Below, piece by piece: positions 1-6,537 of a stretch of DNA of 10,444 bases. The DNA lies in contig DBDL01000198.1 of NCBI GenBank assembly GCA_002293545.1, positions 1 through 10,444 on the forward strand, written 5' to 3'. Every line of letters begins with the position of its first letter. Position 1 is the first letter of the stretch. Origin of the DNA: Lachnoclostridium sp. UBA933 (GTDB taxonomy: Bacteria; Bacillota; Clostridia; Lachnospirales; Lachnospiraceae). A model generated the notes under the pieces. It had not been told where the DNA came from and ran no database searches. It saw nothing but the letters and a program-made list of their open reading frames with translations. A program made the translations under genes and the position numbers.

Positions 1-1
1 G

Positions 2-25
2 CACATCCTCGTGAACACACAATGA
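2..25 (+). CDS. possible 3' end of an upstream gene (partial)
   Basis: The frame beginning at base 2 is open for seven codons (HILVNTQ) and stops with TGA at 23-25. This stop shares the ATGA with the start of the HD-GYP gene. The HD-GYP ATG has no visible ribosome binding site, which would fit coupling to a gene translated from the left. Seven codons cannot identify a product, and the open frame may be chance. Confidence 0.25.
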   Translation, partial: HILVNTQ

Positions 26-1050
26 GATATATAGATATCGAAAGCATAAAATCAGGCATGATTGTCGGCAAAACTGTTTTGAGTGAAGAGGGAACGGTTT
101 TGCTTCATCATCATGTAAAATTAACCAAATCTTTAATCACACGGATTAGAAATAAAGGACTTCCCGGTCTTTATATTGAAGACGACCTTTCCAAGGATGT
201 CCGTATTGATACGATTATTAGTGATGAAGCGGAGTCAAGAGCTATTCAGGCGCTGCGCTCTTTGGATATTGATGCCGCGTTGCATGTGGCGGAAACAATT
301 GTCGATGAGTTATGCGCACGTGACGAAATCAGTATTAACCTGATCAGTCTTCGTACGGATTTAGATGATACGTACAAGCATTCCGTTAATGTGGCAGTTT
401 TATCAGCCGTCATGGGAATGGGACTAGCATTGAAGGAATCTTATATGAGAGAACTGACGGCTTCCGCTTTGCTTCATGATATCGGCAAAGTAAATGTTCC
501 CAGATACATCTTAGATAAACCGGGTACTCTTACGCTGGAAGAATATGAAAAAGTAAAAGAACATGCCGAGCTTGGTTATGAACGGATTAAAGGGGATTTT
601 CAGCTAAGCTCCAAAATCAAAATGGGTGTTTATTCCCATCACGAAAATATAAACGGAACCGGCTACCCGCTTGGTTTGGTAGGCGACCAGATTTTTATGT
701 TTGCCAAAATCATTCACATTGCGGACGTCTACGATGCACTCGTCAGCGAACGCCCTTACAAAAAGGCATATTCCCCGATTGAAGCGATCAAGTTTTTGTC
801 TGATAACGGGGGAAAAATGTTTGAAGCGGAATATGTGAAGATATTTTTGAAACATGTCCCGTTGTATCCAAAGGGGAGAAATGTAATTCTTTCCACCGGA
901 GAAGTAGCCGTTATCATAGAAAACCGCCTGCATCATACGCTGACTCCGCTGGTGCGTACAATGACAGGCGTTACCATTGATTTATCATTGGAAGAAAATA
1001 CCGATATTTTAATTCTTGATTTTGAATCGAATACCAAACAACATGCCTGA
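22..1050 (+). CDS. HD-GYP domain protein, probable c-di-GMP phosphodiesterase
   Basis: This 342-residue protein probably hydrolyses the second messenger cyclic di-GMP in the cytoplasm, which in motile Clostridia affects the switch between swimming and attached growth. Residues 1-55 form the short N-terminal module (IKSGMIVG...YIED) commonly found in front of HD-GYP domains in Firmicutes. The HD-GYP domain spans about 115-285 and looks complete: H120, the HDIGK motif at 152-156, H181, H206-H207, NGTGYP at 211-216, HIADVYDAL at 232-240 and SERPYK at 242-247. All expected metal ligands and the GYP signature are present, so it should be active. No membrane segment or receiver domain is seen. No clear Shine-Dalgarno sequence precedes the ATG, but the ATG overlaps the stop of a frame running in from the left (ATGA), which suggests translational coupling. 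The frame of this gene is also open to base 1, so a longer upstream start cannot be excluded. Substrate and activity are inferred from the motifs. Confidence 0.93.
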   Translation: MRYIDIESIKSGMIVGKTVLSEEGTVLLHHHVKLTKSLITRIRNKGLPGLYIEDDLSKDVRIDTIISDEAESRAIQALRSLDIDAALHVAETIVDELCARDEISINLISLRTDLDDTYKHSVNVAVLSAVMGMGLALKESYMRELTASALLHDIGKVNVPRYILDKPGTLTLEEYEKVKEHAELGYERIKGDFQLSSKIKMGVYSHHENINGTGYPLGLVGDQIFMFAKIIHIADVYDALVSERPYKKAYSPIEAIKFLSDNGGKMFEAEYVKIFLKHVPLYPKGRNVILSTGEVAVIIENRLHHTLTPLVRTMTGVTIDLSLEENTDILILDFESNTKQHA

Positions 1051-1053
1051 CAA

Positions 1054-1545
1054 TTAACGATTACCTGCCGAAGCTTTCATTCTAAGTTTCTGCATCAGTC
1101 CGATTTTTCCAACCGGAGCTTCCAATACATTCCTTCCCTTTACATCCATAATATAAATTCCGCTCAGAACTGCCTTGACTTCTTTTTTGATGGGCAGCAT
1201 TGGAAAAATCTTCTCATCGCACATCAAGGTCATTACCTTCGGACCGATTTTTGCCTTAACAACAGGTACTTTTGAGCTTCTTAAATACTTTGGCGTCGAT
1301 TCCAAAACGATTTTCGGCAAACCGGCTTCCTTTAATTTCATTCGTTTTTTATCTATGATAAGCAAAGAAGTTGTCTGTGCTGCCGCTTCCATTTGAGCCT
1401 GAGATGATTCCTGCTTTTTTTGCATTTTTTTTCCGACGATTGTCAGGGCAATCAATGCGATTATCAGCACTCCTATAATAATACCAACTACGATAAAAAC
1501 GATATTCCACGGAAACAAAAAAGCGGGAATAAATGGGGTATTCAT
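1054..1545 (-). CDS. small membrane-anchored protein of unknown function
   Basis: I cannot assign a function. The 163-residue product has one hydrophobic helix at about 14-37 (rich in I, V and G), then a KKMQKKQ stretch that suggests the rest faces the cytoplasm. A Gln/Ala-rich linker (44-58) leads to a compact basic domain with TSLLIIDKKRMKLKEAG at 59-75, PKYLRSSKVPVVKAKIGPK at 85-103 and SGIYIMDVKG at 128-137. Proteins of this build occur in Lachnospiraceae-type genomes as conserved hypotheticals (from memory, not checked). The start is well supported: GAAAGGAGA lies just upstream of the ATG. The ATG overlaps the stop of plsC by 4 bases, so the two are translationally coupled and probably work in the same envelope process. 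The stop lies 3 bases from the stop of the converging HD-GYP gene. Confidence 0.85.
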   Translation of the reverse strand: MNTPFIPAFLFPWNIVFIVVGIIIGVLIIALIALTIVGKKMQKKQESSQAQMEAAAQTTSLLIIDKKRMKLKEAGLPKIVLESTPKYLRSSKVPVVKAKIGPKVMTLMCDEKIFPMLPIKKEVKAVLSGIYIMDVKGRNVLEAPVGKIGLMQKLRMKASAGNR

Positions 1546-2285
1546 AATTTTTCTCCTTTCAACAGATATTTGTTTTTCTGGTACATATCCGCAATGATAC
1601 TTTGCACATATGCGCCGATATGCTTTTGCTGTTCGGGTTCCAATTGTTTTATGTCAATCGGTTTCCCAAACTCAATCAAAACCTTCCCTCCGTGAAGCCA
1701 AGGAAGTGCTTTTTCAAATAATTCATCGGTACCTGCAATACAAACAGGAATAATCGGGCATTCTGCCTTACGGGCAATACGAAAACTGCCTTCTTTAAAC
1801 GGCAGCAATTCATCTGTCGGATTTCGTTTCCCCTCCGGCGCAATATATACGGAATAACCTTCCTGTGCCCGTTTTGTCGCTTCCAAAATCACTTTCATCT
1901 GCTGTTTCATATCCCCGCGGTCAATAAAAAGACATTGCAGCAGAATCATCCATTGAGCAACAATAACCATTTTTTTTAATTCTTTTTTTGCCACAAATAA
2001 CGTCTGCGTCGGGGCTTCCGAATAGGCAATGAGTATGTCATAAAAACTTCTGTGATTTGCCGCATAAAATACCGCACGGTCACGCGGTATATACTCACGC
2101 CCGATGACTATTTTCTTTGCTCCGGCAACCAAAAGCAATGCCTTAAACCCATACCGCATCACCTGCGTTGCGATAAGCTGTGCATATTTTTTATGAAACA
2201 ACCGGACGATAAAAGCAATCAATAAAAACGGCAGACTTAATATTAACATGATGATTGTATATAAAAAAACAGGTATCGTACGCAT
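1542..2285 (-). CDS. plsC: 1-acyl-sn-glycerol-3-phosphate acyltransferase (PlsC family)
   Basis: This enzyme should add the second acyl chain to lysophosphatidate, giving phosphatidate for phospholipid synthesis at the inner face of the membrane. The 247-residue length is typical. A hydrophobic N-terminus (about 5-30) anchors it. The family blocks appear in order: NHRSFYD at 77-83 (the catalytic HX4D, H78 and D83), FIDRGD at 120-125, PEGKRNP at 150-156 and IIPVCI at 178-183. Block III reads EGKR rather than the more usual EGTR, a change at a substrate-binding position. The remaining surroundings (LPFKEGSFRIA) are canonical, so I expect activity. TGGAGAATT precedes the ATG and supports the start. 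The gene sits 109 bases downstream of vanY and overlaps the next gene by 4 bases. No convincing terminator separates it from vanY. Acyl donor and exact acceptor are not shown by the sequence. Confidence 0.9.
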   Translation of the reverse strand: MRTIPVFLYTIIMLILSLPFLLIAFIVRLFHKKYAQLIATQVMRYGFKALLLVAGAKKIVIGREYIPRDRAVFYAANHRSFYDILIAYSEAPTQTLFVAKKELKKMVIVAQWMILLQCLFIDRGDMKQQMKVILEATKRAQEGYSVYIAPEGKRNPTDELLPFKEGSFRIARKAECPIIPVCIAGTDELFEKALPWLHGGKVLIEFGKPIDIKQLEPEQQKHIGAYVQSIIADMYQKNKYLLKGEKL

Positions 2286-2394
2286 AATTCTCCATTCTGT
2301 TTATCTTGATATGATTTCCTTAGAACAACTTCGGACATGCTTTCCCGTTCCGGCTTGCTTCCGTCTTGTAAAGATGATAAACCAACGAGGACTG

Positions 2395-3552
2395 CTATTC
2401 GCTGCCGGACTTGTCATCTTCCGGCTTCTCCGTTGGCGGCTTCGGGGTCATTGCCGGCTGTTTCGGCGGCTTCGGAGTACGTACCGGTCTTTCCGTAGCA
2501 GACGCCGGTTTTTTCGGCGGCTTCGGGGTACGTACCGGTTTTTCCGGTTTTTTTGTTACTTTTGGTTTTTTATCTGCCGCAGGATTTTTGGAATCAATCC
2601 GATTATTTTTTTCCGAACCCCTCTTGTTTTTTGAATCCGGCTTTGGGGTCGTCTTCGGCTTCTTTGTCGGTTCCGGACTTTTTGATTCTTTCGGCTTCGG
2701 TGTCGGCGTCGCATAACTTACTTTATCGGCGTCCTCAACATCAACTCCGTCATATTCTTCACTGGAAAGACTTCCATAGTATTCTTCTAAGGTAAGGTTG
2801 TTTCTATACAGGTACGAAGCAACTGTCGTACCGACATACCGTATGTGCCACGGCTCATATGTATATCCGGTTTCCTCGTTTTTCCCCTTGGGATAACGAA
2901 CGATATATCCGAACCTGTGACAGTTATGTGCAAGCCATTTTCCTTCCGGTGTCATGGCGAATGCCTGATCCAAACGGCACCCTATGCTTTTTACCGAAAC
3001 ATCCATGGCAAGTCCGGTTTGATGCTCACTGCTTCCGGGTTTCGCCGAAACAGAGTTCGTTGCGTCCAAGCCCCTGACTCTCACATTATTGTCATAAATC
3101 TGCTTTTGCCTTTCATAGGACCGGTATCCCGATATCCCATAAATCTTATAGTTTTCCCTGCGCGCTTCCGCAAACATCTTCTCGATCGCCTCGGCGGCAA
3201 CACGCTGCATCTTGCGTTTTTCATGTTTGTAATTAAAATCAAATTCTATATCCGGTTCCACGAGTGAGTCCGGTATAAAAGATGGCTGAAGCAAGTGATT
3301 CCGATTTACTAAAACGGTAATACTGCTTGGATTTGTATCAAGCGGTACAATCGGGTTATCCTCCAGTATTGAGTTTAAATCCTCCGGCAAGAGTGATTCC
3401 TCCTTCGCCGTATCCATATTGTTATTATAATAATTTTCATTTGGATCAGCCGCCGTGCTTTCCACACTTGTATGTTCCCCTTCTCTGGGAATTGAAAATA
3501 CAACAGTCCATATGAGCAGCATGATTACAACGACAATGATTATTTTTTTCAT
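2395..3552 (-). CDS. vanY: membrane-anchored D,D-carboxypeptidase, VanY/DacB type (peptidase M15B)
   Basis: This 385-residue zinc peptidase probably trims the terminal D-alanine from peptidoglycan stem peptides outside the membrane. Residues 1-20 form a hydrophobic signal/anchor without a lipobox cysteine, so an uncleaved anchor is likely. An acidic, Asn-rich linker follows (25-110). The catalytic domain covers about 115-255: SGYRSYERQ at 141-149 (substrate-binding R144), SSEHQTGLAMD at 174-184 (zinc ligands H177 and D184) and EPWH at 233-236 (catalytic E233, zinc ligand H236). All key residues are present. From about 280 the protein becomes a Lys/Pro/Thr-rich tail ending in an acidic tip, probably running through or binding the wall. 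I chose the ATG at 3552 because a GGGGGT element lies 8 bases upstream and the hydrophobic signal then starts with MKK. The same frame has a TTG at 3579 that would add nine residues but lacks a well-placed site. In van clusters VanY contributes to glycopeptide resistance. No other van gene is here, so a housekeeping wall role is more likely. Confidence 0.93.
   Translation of the reverse strand: MKKIIIVVVIMLLIWTVVFSIPREGEHTSVESTAADPNENYYNNNMDTAKEESLLPEDLNSILEDNPIVPLDTNPSSITVLVNRNHLLQPSFIPDSLVEPDIEFDFNYKHEKRKMQRVAAEAIEKMFAEARRENYKIYGISGYRSYERQKQIYDNNVRVRGLDATNSVSAKPGSSEHQTGLAMDVSVKSIGCRLDQAFAMTPEGKWLAHNCHRFGYIVRYPKGKNEETGYTYEPWHIRYVGTTVASYLYRNNLTLEEYYGSLSSEEYDGVDVEDADKVSYATPTPKPKESKSPEPTKKPKTTPKPDSKNKRGSEKNNRIDSKNPAADKKPKVTKKPEKPVRTPKPPKKPASATERPVRTPKPPKQPAMTPKPPTEKPEDDKSGSE
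2424..2550 (-). repeat. tandem 51-base repeat in the vanY tail
   Basis: Two 35-base segments at 2461-2495 and 2512-2546 match at 33 of 35 positions and are spaced by exactly 51 bases (17 codons). They encode PVRTPKPPKKPA and PVRTPKPPKQPA. A weaker third unit (MTPKPPTEKP) follows towards the carboxyl end. The in-frame period fits expansion or contraction of the tail by slippage or recombination without breaking the gene. Confidence 0.8.
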
Positions 3553-3560
3553 ATGGCAAA

Positions 3561-3565
3561 CCCCC
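3561..3565 (-). promoter_or_regulatory. ribosome binding site deciding the vanY start
   Basis: On the minus strand GGGGGT lies 8 bases before the ATG at 3552. It pairs with the anti-Shine-Dalgarno apart from one G:U. It supports the ATG over the in-frame TTG at 3579. Confidence 0.6.
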
Positions 3566-3613
3566 GAAAAACCTATCAATCAGTGCATTTATGTTTCCTT
3601 TTATCATAAAATA

Positions 3614-3642
3614 ATTATAGCAAGGCATACCGAATCCGTCAA
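3614..3642 (-). promoter_or_regulatory. sigma-A-type promoter for the vanY-plsC cluster
   Basis: Read on the minus strand, TTGACG (3642-3637), a 17-base spacer and a perfect TATAAT (3619-3614) are present. A TG one base upstream of the -10 box also gives an extended -10. Transcription should start near 3607, leaving a leader of about 55 bases before the vanY ATG. This is the best promoter match in the window. No operator palindrome is obvious around it. Confidence 0.8.
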
Positions 3643-3654
3643 TGAAAAAAAATA

Positions 3655-3683
3655 TTGATTAATTGTTTTCACTGGTATAAAAT
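3655..3683 (+). promoter_or_regulatory. probable promoter for the mcp-cca-ABC operon
   Basis: TTGATT at 3655-3660 is followed after 17 bases by TAAAAT at 3678-3683, within a very A/T-rich stretch. The overlapping reading TGGTATAAA (3673-3681) is an extended -10 alternative. It lies back to back with the stronger leftward promoter, with 12 bases between the two -35 boxes. I see no sigma-D (motility sigma) consensus upstream of the chemotaxis gene. Confidence 0.5.
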
Positions 3684-3722
3684 ATAAATATATACATATG
3701 ACGATGAAAGAAGGGATAAATC

Positions 3723-5213
3723 ATGGAGTCGAAACAGGTAAAAAGCACTGAAATGTCACGGGTCAATTTGGGGGCAATTATGTGCCACGCAGGTGAAAAT
3801 GTTATCATATCTATTGCTTATCTGCTGGAATATGCAAAAGGCGCAAGGACACTTGATTATGTTCTCGGTATTATCGCAATGGCAATCATACCGATTGTGA
3901 TCGAACTGTTTGTATACTCAAAAAATAAGGAAAGCAAAGCAATCAAGTACATTGTCGGCTTGCTGTTTTGTGTCCTCTATGCATACGTATTACTGACAAC
4001 AACAAACCCGCTCGCCTTTGCCTACATATTCCCCATGCTGATAACGATCACATTATTTTCTGATGTGATTTTTGATTTTCTAATTGCAGTGTTAGTTGTG
4101 ATATTGAATGTGATTTCTATCATCTTACTGCACCCGGACGGATTTCAGGGAAATGATATGGCGTCCGCCGAAATTCAAGTATTGGCACTGGTGATTGTCG
4201 GCATCTATCTTGTTGTTACCTCGCGTGTTATCAAACGAAACAATACTGAGAAACTGGATCTGCTTTCTTCCGAAAAGAAAACCATTTCCGATTTATTGGC
4301 TACCGTCATGACCTCCTCAAATAAAATCACGGAGGACATTAAAATCATGTCCGGTGAAATGACAACCTTGGAGGACTCCGTCATGCAGACAAAAGACGCG
4401 ATGAAGGAAGTATCGGAAGGAACGACCGACACCGCCGAATCACTTCAGGAGCAGCTGCTCAGCTCCGAGGAAATCCATAACCATGTCAAGATCGTTCATG
4501 ATATGTCCAAACAGCTTCAAAGCAGTATGGAAGAAACCAATCATGAAGTACAAGACGGCAAAACCAATATCAATTCGCTTATGCAGCAGGCAAATGAATC
4601 TTCCAAAACAAGTACACAATTAGTTCCTCAGTTGAAAGAGTTAAATGAACAAATGGATAAAATGCATTCGATCATTGAAATCATTACCGGAATTGCAAAT
4701 CAAACCAATCTGCTCGCACTGAATGCGTCGATTGAAGCCGCAAGAGCCGGCGAGGCAGGCAAAGGCTTCAATGTCGTTGCCGGTGAAATCGGCAGTCTTT
4801 CCGGTCAGACACAATCGGCAACCGTTACGATTACAGAATTGATCGGTCAGGTTTCCTCCAAACTGGATTCAGTCGTCAATGCCATCCAAATATTACTGAA
4901 AAGCAATAAAAAACAATTTGAGCTGGCGGCTTCAGCAACGGAAAATCTTGATAAAATTTCATCCTCCCAAGAAAACCTTGGCACCCAGACAAAAGACCTG
5001 GACGGGATTATTGATAAATTGAAATCGGCAAACGAGGGTATTGTAGAAAGCATTCAGAGCGTTTCTTCTATTATGGAAGAGGTATCGGCACATGCCACGG
5101 AAACTTCTTCCGCCTGTGACCATAATGCGGATATTGTAGATGAAATGGAACAACTGGTGCAAGAGCTTAATGAAAATGCGGAACTGCTTATGAGTAAACA
5201 TCAATCGCAATAA
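3723..5213 (+). CDS. methyl-accepting chemotaxis protein with multi-helix membrane domain
   Basis: This 496-residue receptor should pass signals to CheA/CheW at a chemoreceptor array. The N-terminal third is strongly hydrophobic, with about five or six membrane helices near 18-36, 46-65, 75-92, 97-112, 114-137 and 151-169. Loops are short, so there is no room for a periplasmic-type sensor domain, and no HAMP domain follows. The cytoplasmic coiled coil runs from about 175 to 490. Its hairpin tip is conserved ([26 protein letters not shown], 324-349), followed by a slightly divergent [14 protein letters not shown] at 351-364, where most receptors have a basic residue and LA. The start is supported by AAGGG 7 bases before the ATG. 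The ligand is unknown. The membrane domain may sense something in the bilayer, such as membrane state, ion gradient or a hydrophobic compound; this is inference. It is followed after only 12 bases by cca. Confidence 0.9.
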   Translation: MESKQVKSTEMSRVNLGAIMCHAGENVIISIAYLLEYAKGARTLDYVLGIIAMAIIPIVIELFVYSKNKESKAIKYIVGLLFCVLYAYVLLTTTNPLAFAYIFPMLITITLFSDVIFDFLIAVLVVILNVISIILLHPDGFQGNDMASAEIQVLALVIVGIYLVVTSRVIKRNNTEKLDLLSSEKKTISDLLATVMTSSNKITEDIKIMSGEMTTLEDSVMQTKDAMKEVSEGTTDTAESLQEQLLSSEEIHNHVKIVHDMSKQLQSSMEETNHEVQDGKTNINSLMQQANESSKTSTQLVPQLKELNEQMDKMHSIIEIITGIANQTNLLALNASIEAARAGEAGKGFNVVAGEIGSLSGQTQSATVTITELIGQVSSKLDSVVNAIQILLKSNKKQFELAASATENLDKISSSQENLGTQTKDLDGIIDKLKSANEGIVESIQSVSSIMEEVSAHATETSSACDHNADIVDEMEQLVQELNENAELLMSKHQSQ

Positions 5214-5215
5214 AT

Positions 5216-5223
5216 GGGAGAGG
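5216..5223 (+). promoter_or_regulatory. ribosome binding site deciding the cca start
   Basis: GGGAGAGG lies directly before the ATG at 5226, with its GGGAG core 5 bases away. The alternative ATG at 5214 abuts the stop of the chemotaxis gene, has no upstream site, and would itself overlap this element. Confidence 0.7.
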
Positions 5224-5225
5224 TC

Positions 5226-6491
5226 ATGAAAATTCCGGACGGAGCGGCTAGAATTATAACCAAATTAGAACAAAACGGCTTTGAAGCATTTATCGTAGGC
5301 GGATGTGTACGGGATTCCATAATAGGTCGGATTCCGGAAGATTGGGATATTACCACATCGGCGCCTCCGGCTCAGGTAAAAGCCCTGTTTCGCAGAACTG
5401 CCGATACCGGTCTGCAGCACGGTACTATAACGGTATTGGACGGCGATACCGGTTATGAAGTGACCACTTACCGTATGGACGGTATCTATGAAGACCACCG
5501 TCATCCAAAGGAAGTCACCTTTACCGGAAACCTCCGCGAGGATTTGAAACGCAGGGATTTTACAATCAATGCGATGGCATACAGTCCCCGCACCGGTATC
5601 ATTGATATTTTTAACGGGCAAAGGGATTTGGCGAATAAATTAATTTGCGCTGTCGGAAATGCCGAAGAACGATTTTCGGAAGATGCGCTTCGTATGCTCC
5701 GGGCGGTTCGTTTTGCCGGACAACTGGGGTTTGAAATCGAAGCACGAACCATCGGCGCAATACGCGAACTGGCACCCTCCATCCGTTATATAAGTAAGGA
5801 AAGAATCCGGGTGGAAATAATAAAGCTTTTATTGTCGGACGGTTCCGGGCAGTTTCGTTTGATCAAGGATCTTGGGTTAATTTTTTCTTTTTTGCCGGAG
5901 TGGACAGGCAGTGGATTTTCACTTTCTCTCATAAGCGAAATCAATCGGTTATGTAAACTAAATCCGATTCCGCAAAAAACGCAGACCGCCCTTGTATTTG
6001 CCGCACTGCTTCATGAAAATACCGACGCCGGAACGGCACATGCCATCTGCCGCCGTTTGACATTTGATAATGAAACGGTTAAACTGACAGAAAGAATAAT
6101 TGCTTTCCGAAACAGAATACTGAGGGATAATGAAGTACAAATGAGATTTGCTATGAATGAAATCGGAACAGCACTTCTGCCGGTTTTGTTTTTATTTCAG
6201 GAAGCGGAGATTTCCGTGAAAAAAGGGGGTTGCTTATCGGAAAATACACACGGACAAGAATTACAGAGGGCTATGCTGTGCTATGAAAAAATCCTCTCAC
6301 GGAACGACCCCGTTACGATAAAGGATTTGGCAATAGACGGAAAACAATTAAAGCAGGCAGGATTTCCAAGCGGACCAGAGATGGGAAAGCTTTTGCAGTA
6401 TTTAATCGAACAGGTTCTGACCAATCCTGCCTGCAATACCTATGATAACCTAATCAACTTAGCAAAACAGAAAGCAATGCCGCAGAAATAA
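5226..6491 (+). CDS. cca: CCA-adding tRNA nucleotidyltransferase, class II
   Basis: This enzyme builds or repairs the 3'-terminal CCA of tRNAs, using CTP and ATP without a nucleic acid template. It should be 421 residues from the ATG at 5226, whose MKIPDGAARII start resembles other clostridial enzymes. The ATG at 5214 would add only MGEV. Motifs appear in order: GGCVRD at 25-30, catalytic DxD (D39, D41), RRD at 109-111 (marks CCA-adding enzymes rather than poly(A) polymerases), RMLRAVRFA at 156-164, EDALR at 152-156 (the amino acid template for base choice) and ERIRVE at 192-197. The NTase head and neck are therefore intact. The body differs from relatives: where a metal-binding HD domain usually sits, only ALLHENTDAG (259-268) remains, and the region seems shortened. 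The gene lies between a chemotaxis receptor and an ABC exporter, probably sharing their transcript, with no obvious functional link. Confidence 0.93.
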   Translation: MKIPDGAARIITKLEQNGFEAFIVGGCVRDSIIGRIPEDWDITTSAPPAQVKALFRRTADTGLQHGTITVLDGDTGYEVTTYRMDGIYEDHRHPKEVTFTGNLREDLKRRDFTINAMAYSPRTGIIDIFNGQRDLANKLICAVGNAEERFSEDALRMLRAVRFAGQLGFEIEARTIGAIRELAPSIRYISKERIRVEIIKLLLSDGSGQFRLIKDLGLIFSFLPEWTGSGFSLSLISEINRLCKLNPIPQKTQTALVFAALLHENTDAGTAHAICRRLTFDNETVKLTERIIAFRNRILRDNEVQMRFAMNEIGTALLPVLFLFQEAEISVKKGGCLSENTHGQELQRAMLCYEKILSRNDPVTIKDLAIDGKQLKQAGFPSGPEMGKLLQYLIEQVLTNPACNTYDNLINLAKQKAMPQK

Positions 6492-6497
6492 GAAATA

Positions 6498-6537
6498 TCA
6501 CTGGAGGCGGAAGGGAGAAAAAGAATGTCACTGGAGG
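6498..6537 (+). repeat. direct repeat of TCACTGGAGG around the natA start
   Basis: TCACTGGAGG occurs at 6498-6507 and again at 6528-6537, exactly 30 bases apart. The second copy lies inside the first codons of the ABC ATPase gene. Each copy contains a GGAGG. The working ribosome binding site is probably the GGGAG between them (6513-6517). The repeat may be chance or a small duplication. Confidence 0.45.

Noticed and set aside
2286..2394. Separate promoter or terminator between vanY and plsC
   Set aside because: TTGTTC-17-GATAAA on the minus strand is a poor match, and the G/C-rich CGGA...TCCG pairing is broken and lacks a T run. Read-through from the vanY promoter is simpler.
2411..2716. Open frame on the plus strand encoding a Gly/Phe-rich peptide opposite the vanY tail
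   Set aside because: It is the complement of the Lys/Pro-rich repeats. Its odd composition comes from those codons, and it has no ribosome site or separate support.
2395..3552. Glycopeptide-resistance (van) cluster
   Set aside because: Only a VanY-type peptidase is present. No ligase, dehydrogenase, VanX or two-component genes are nearby.
5265..5782. Long open frames on the minus strand within cca
   Set aside because: They overlap a gene with complete family motifs on the plus strand, lack ribosome sites, and encode no recognisable motif.
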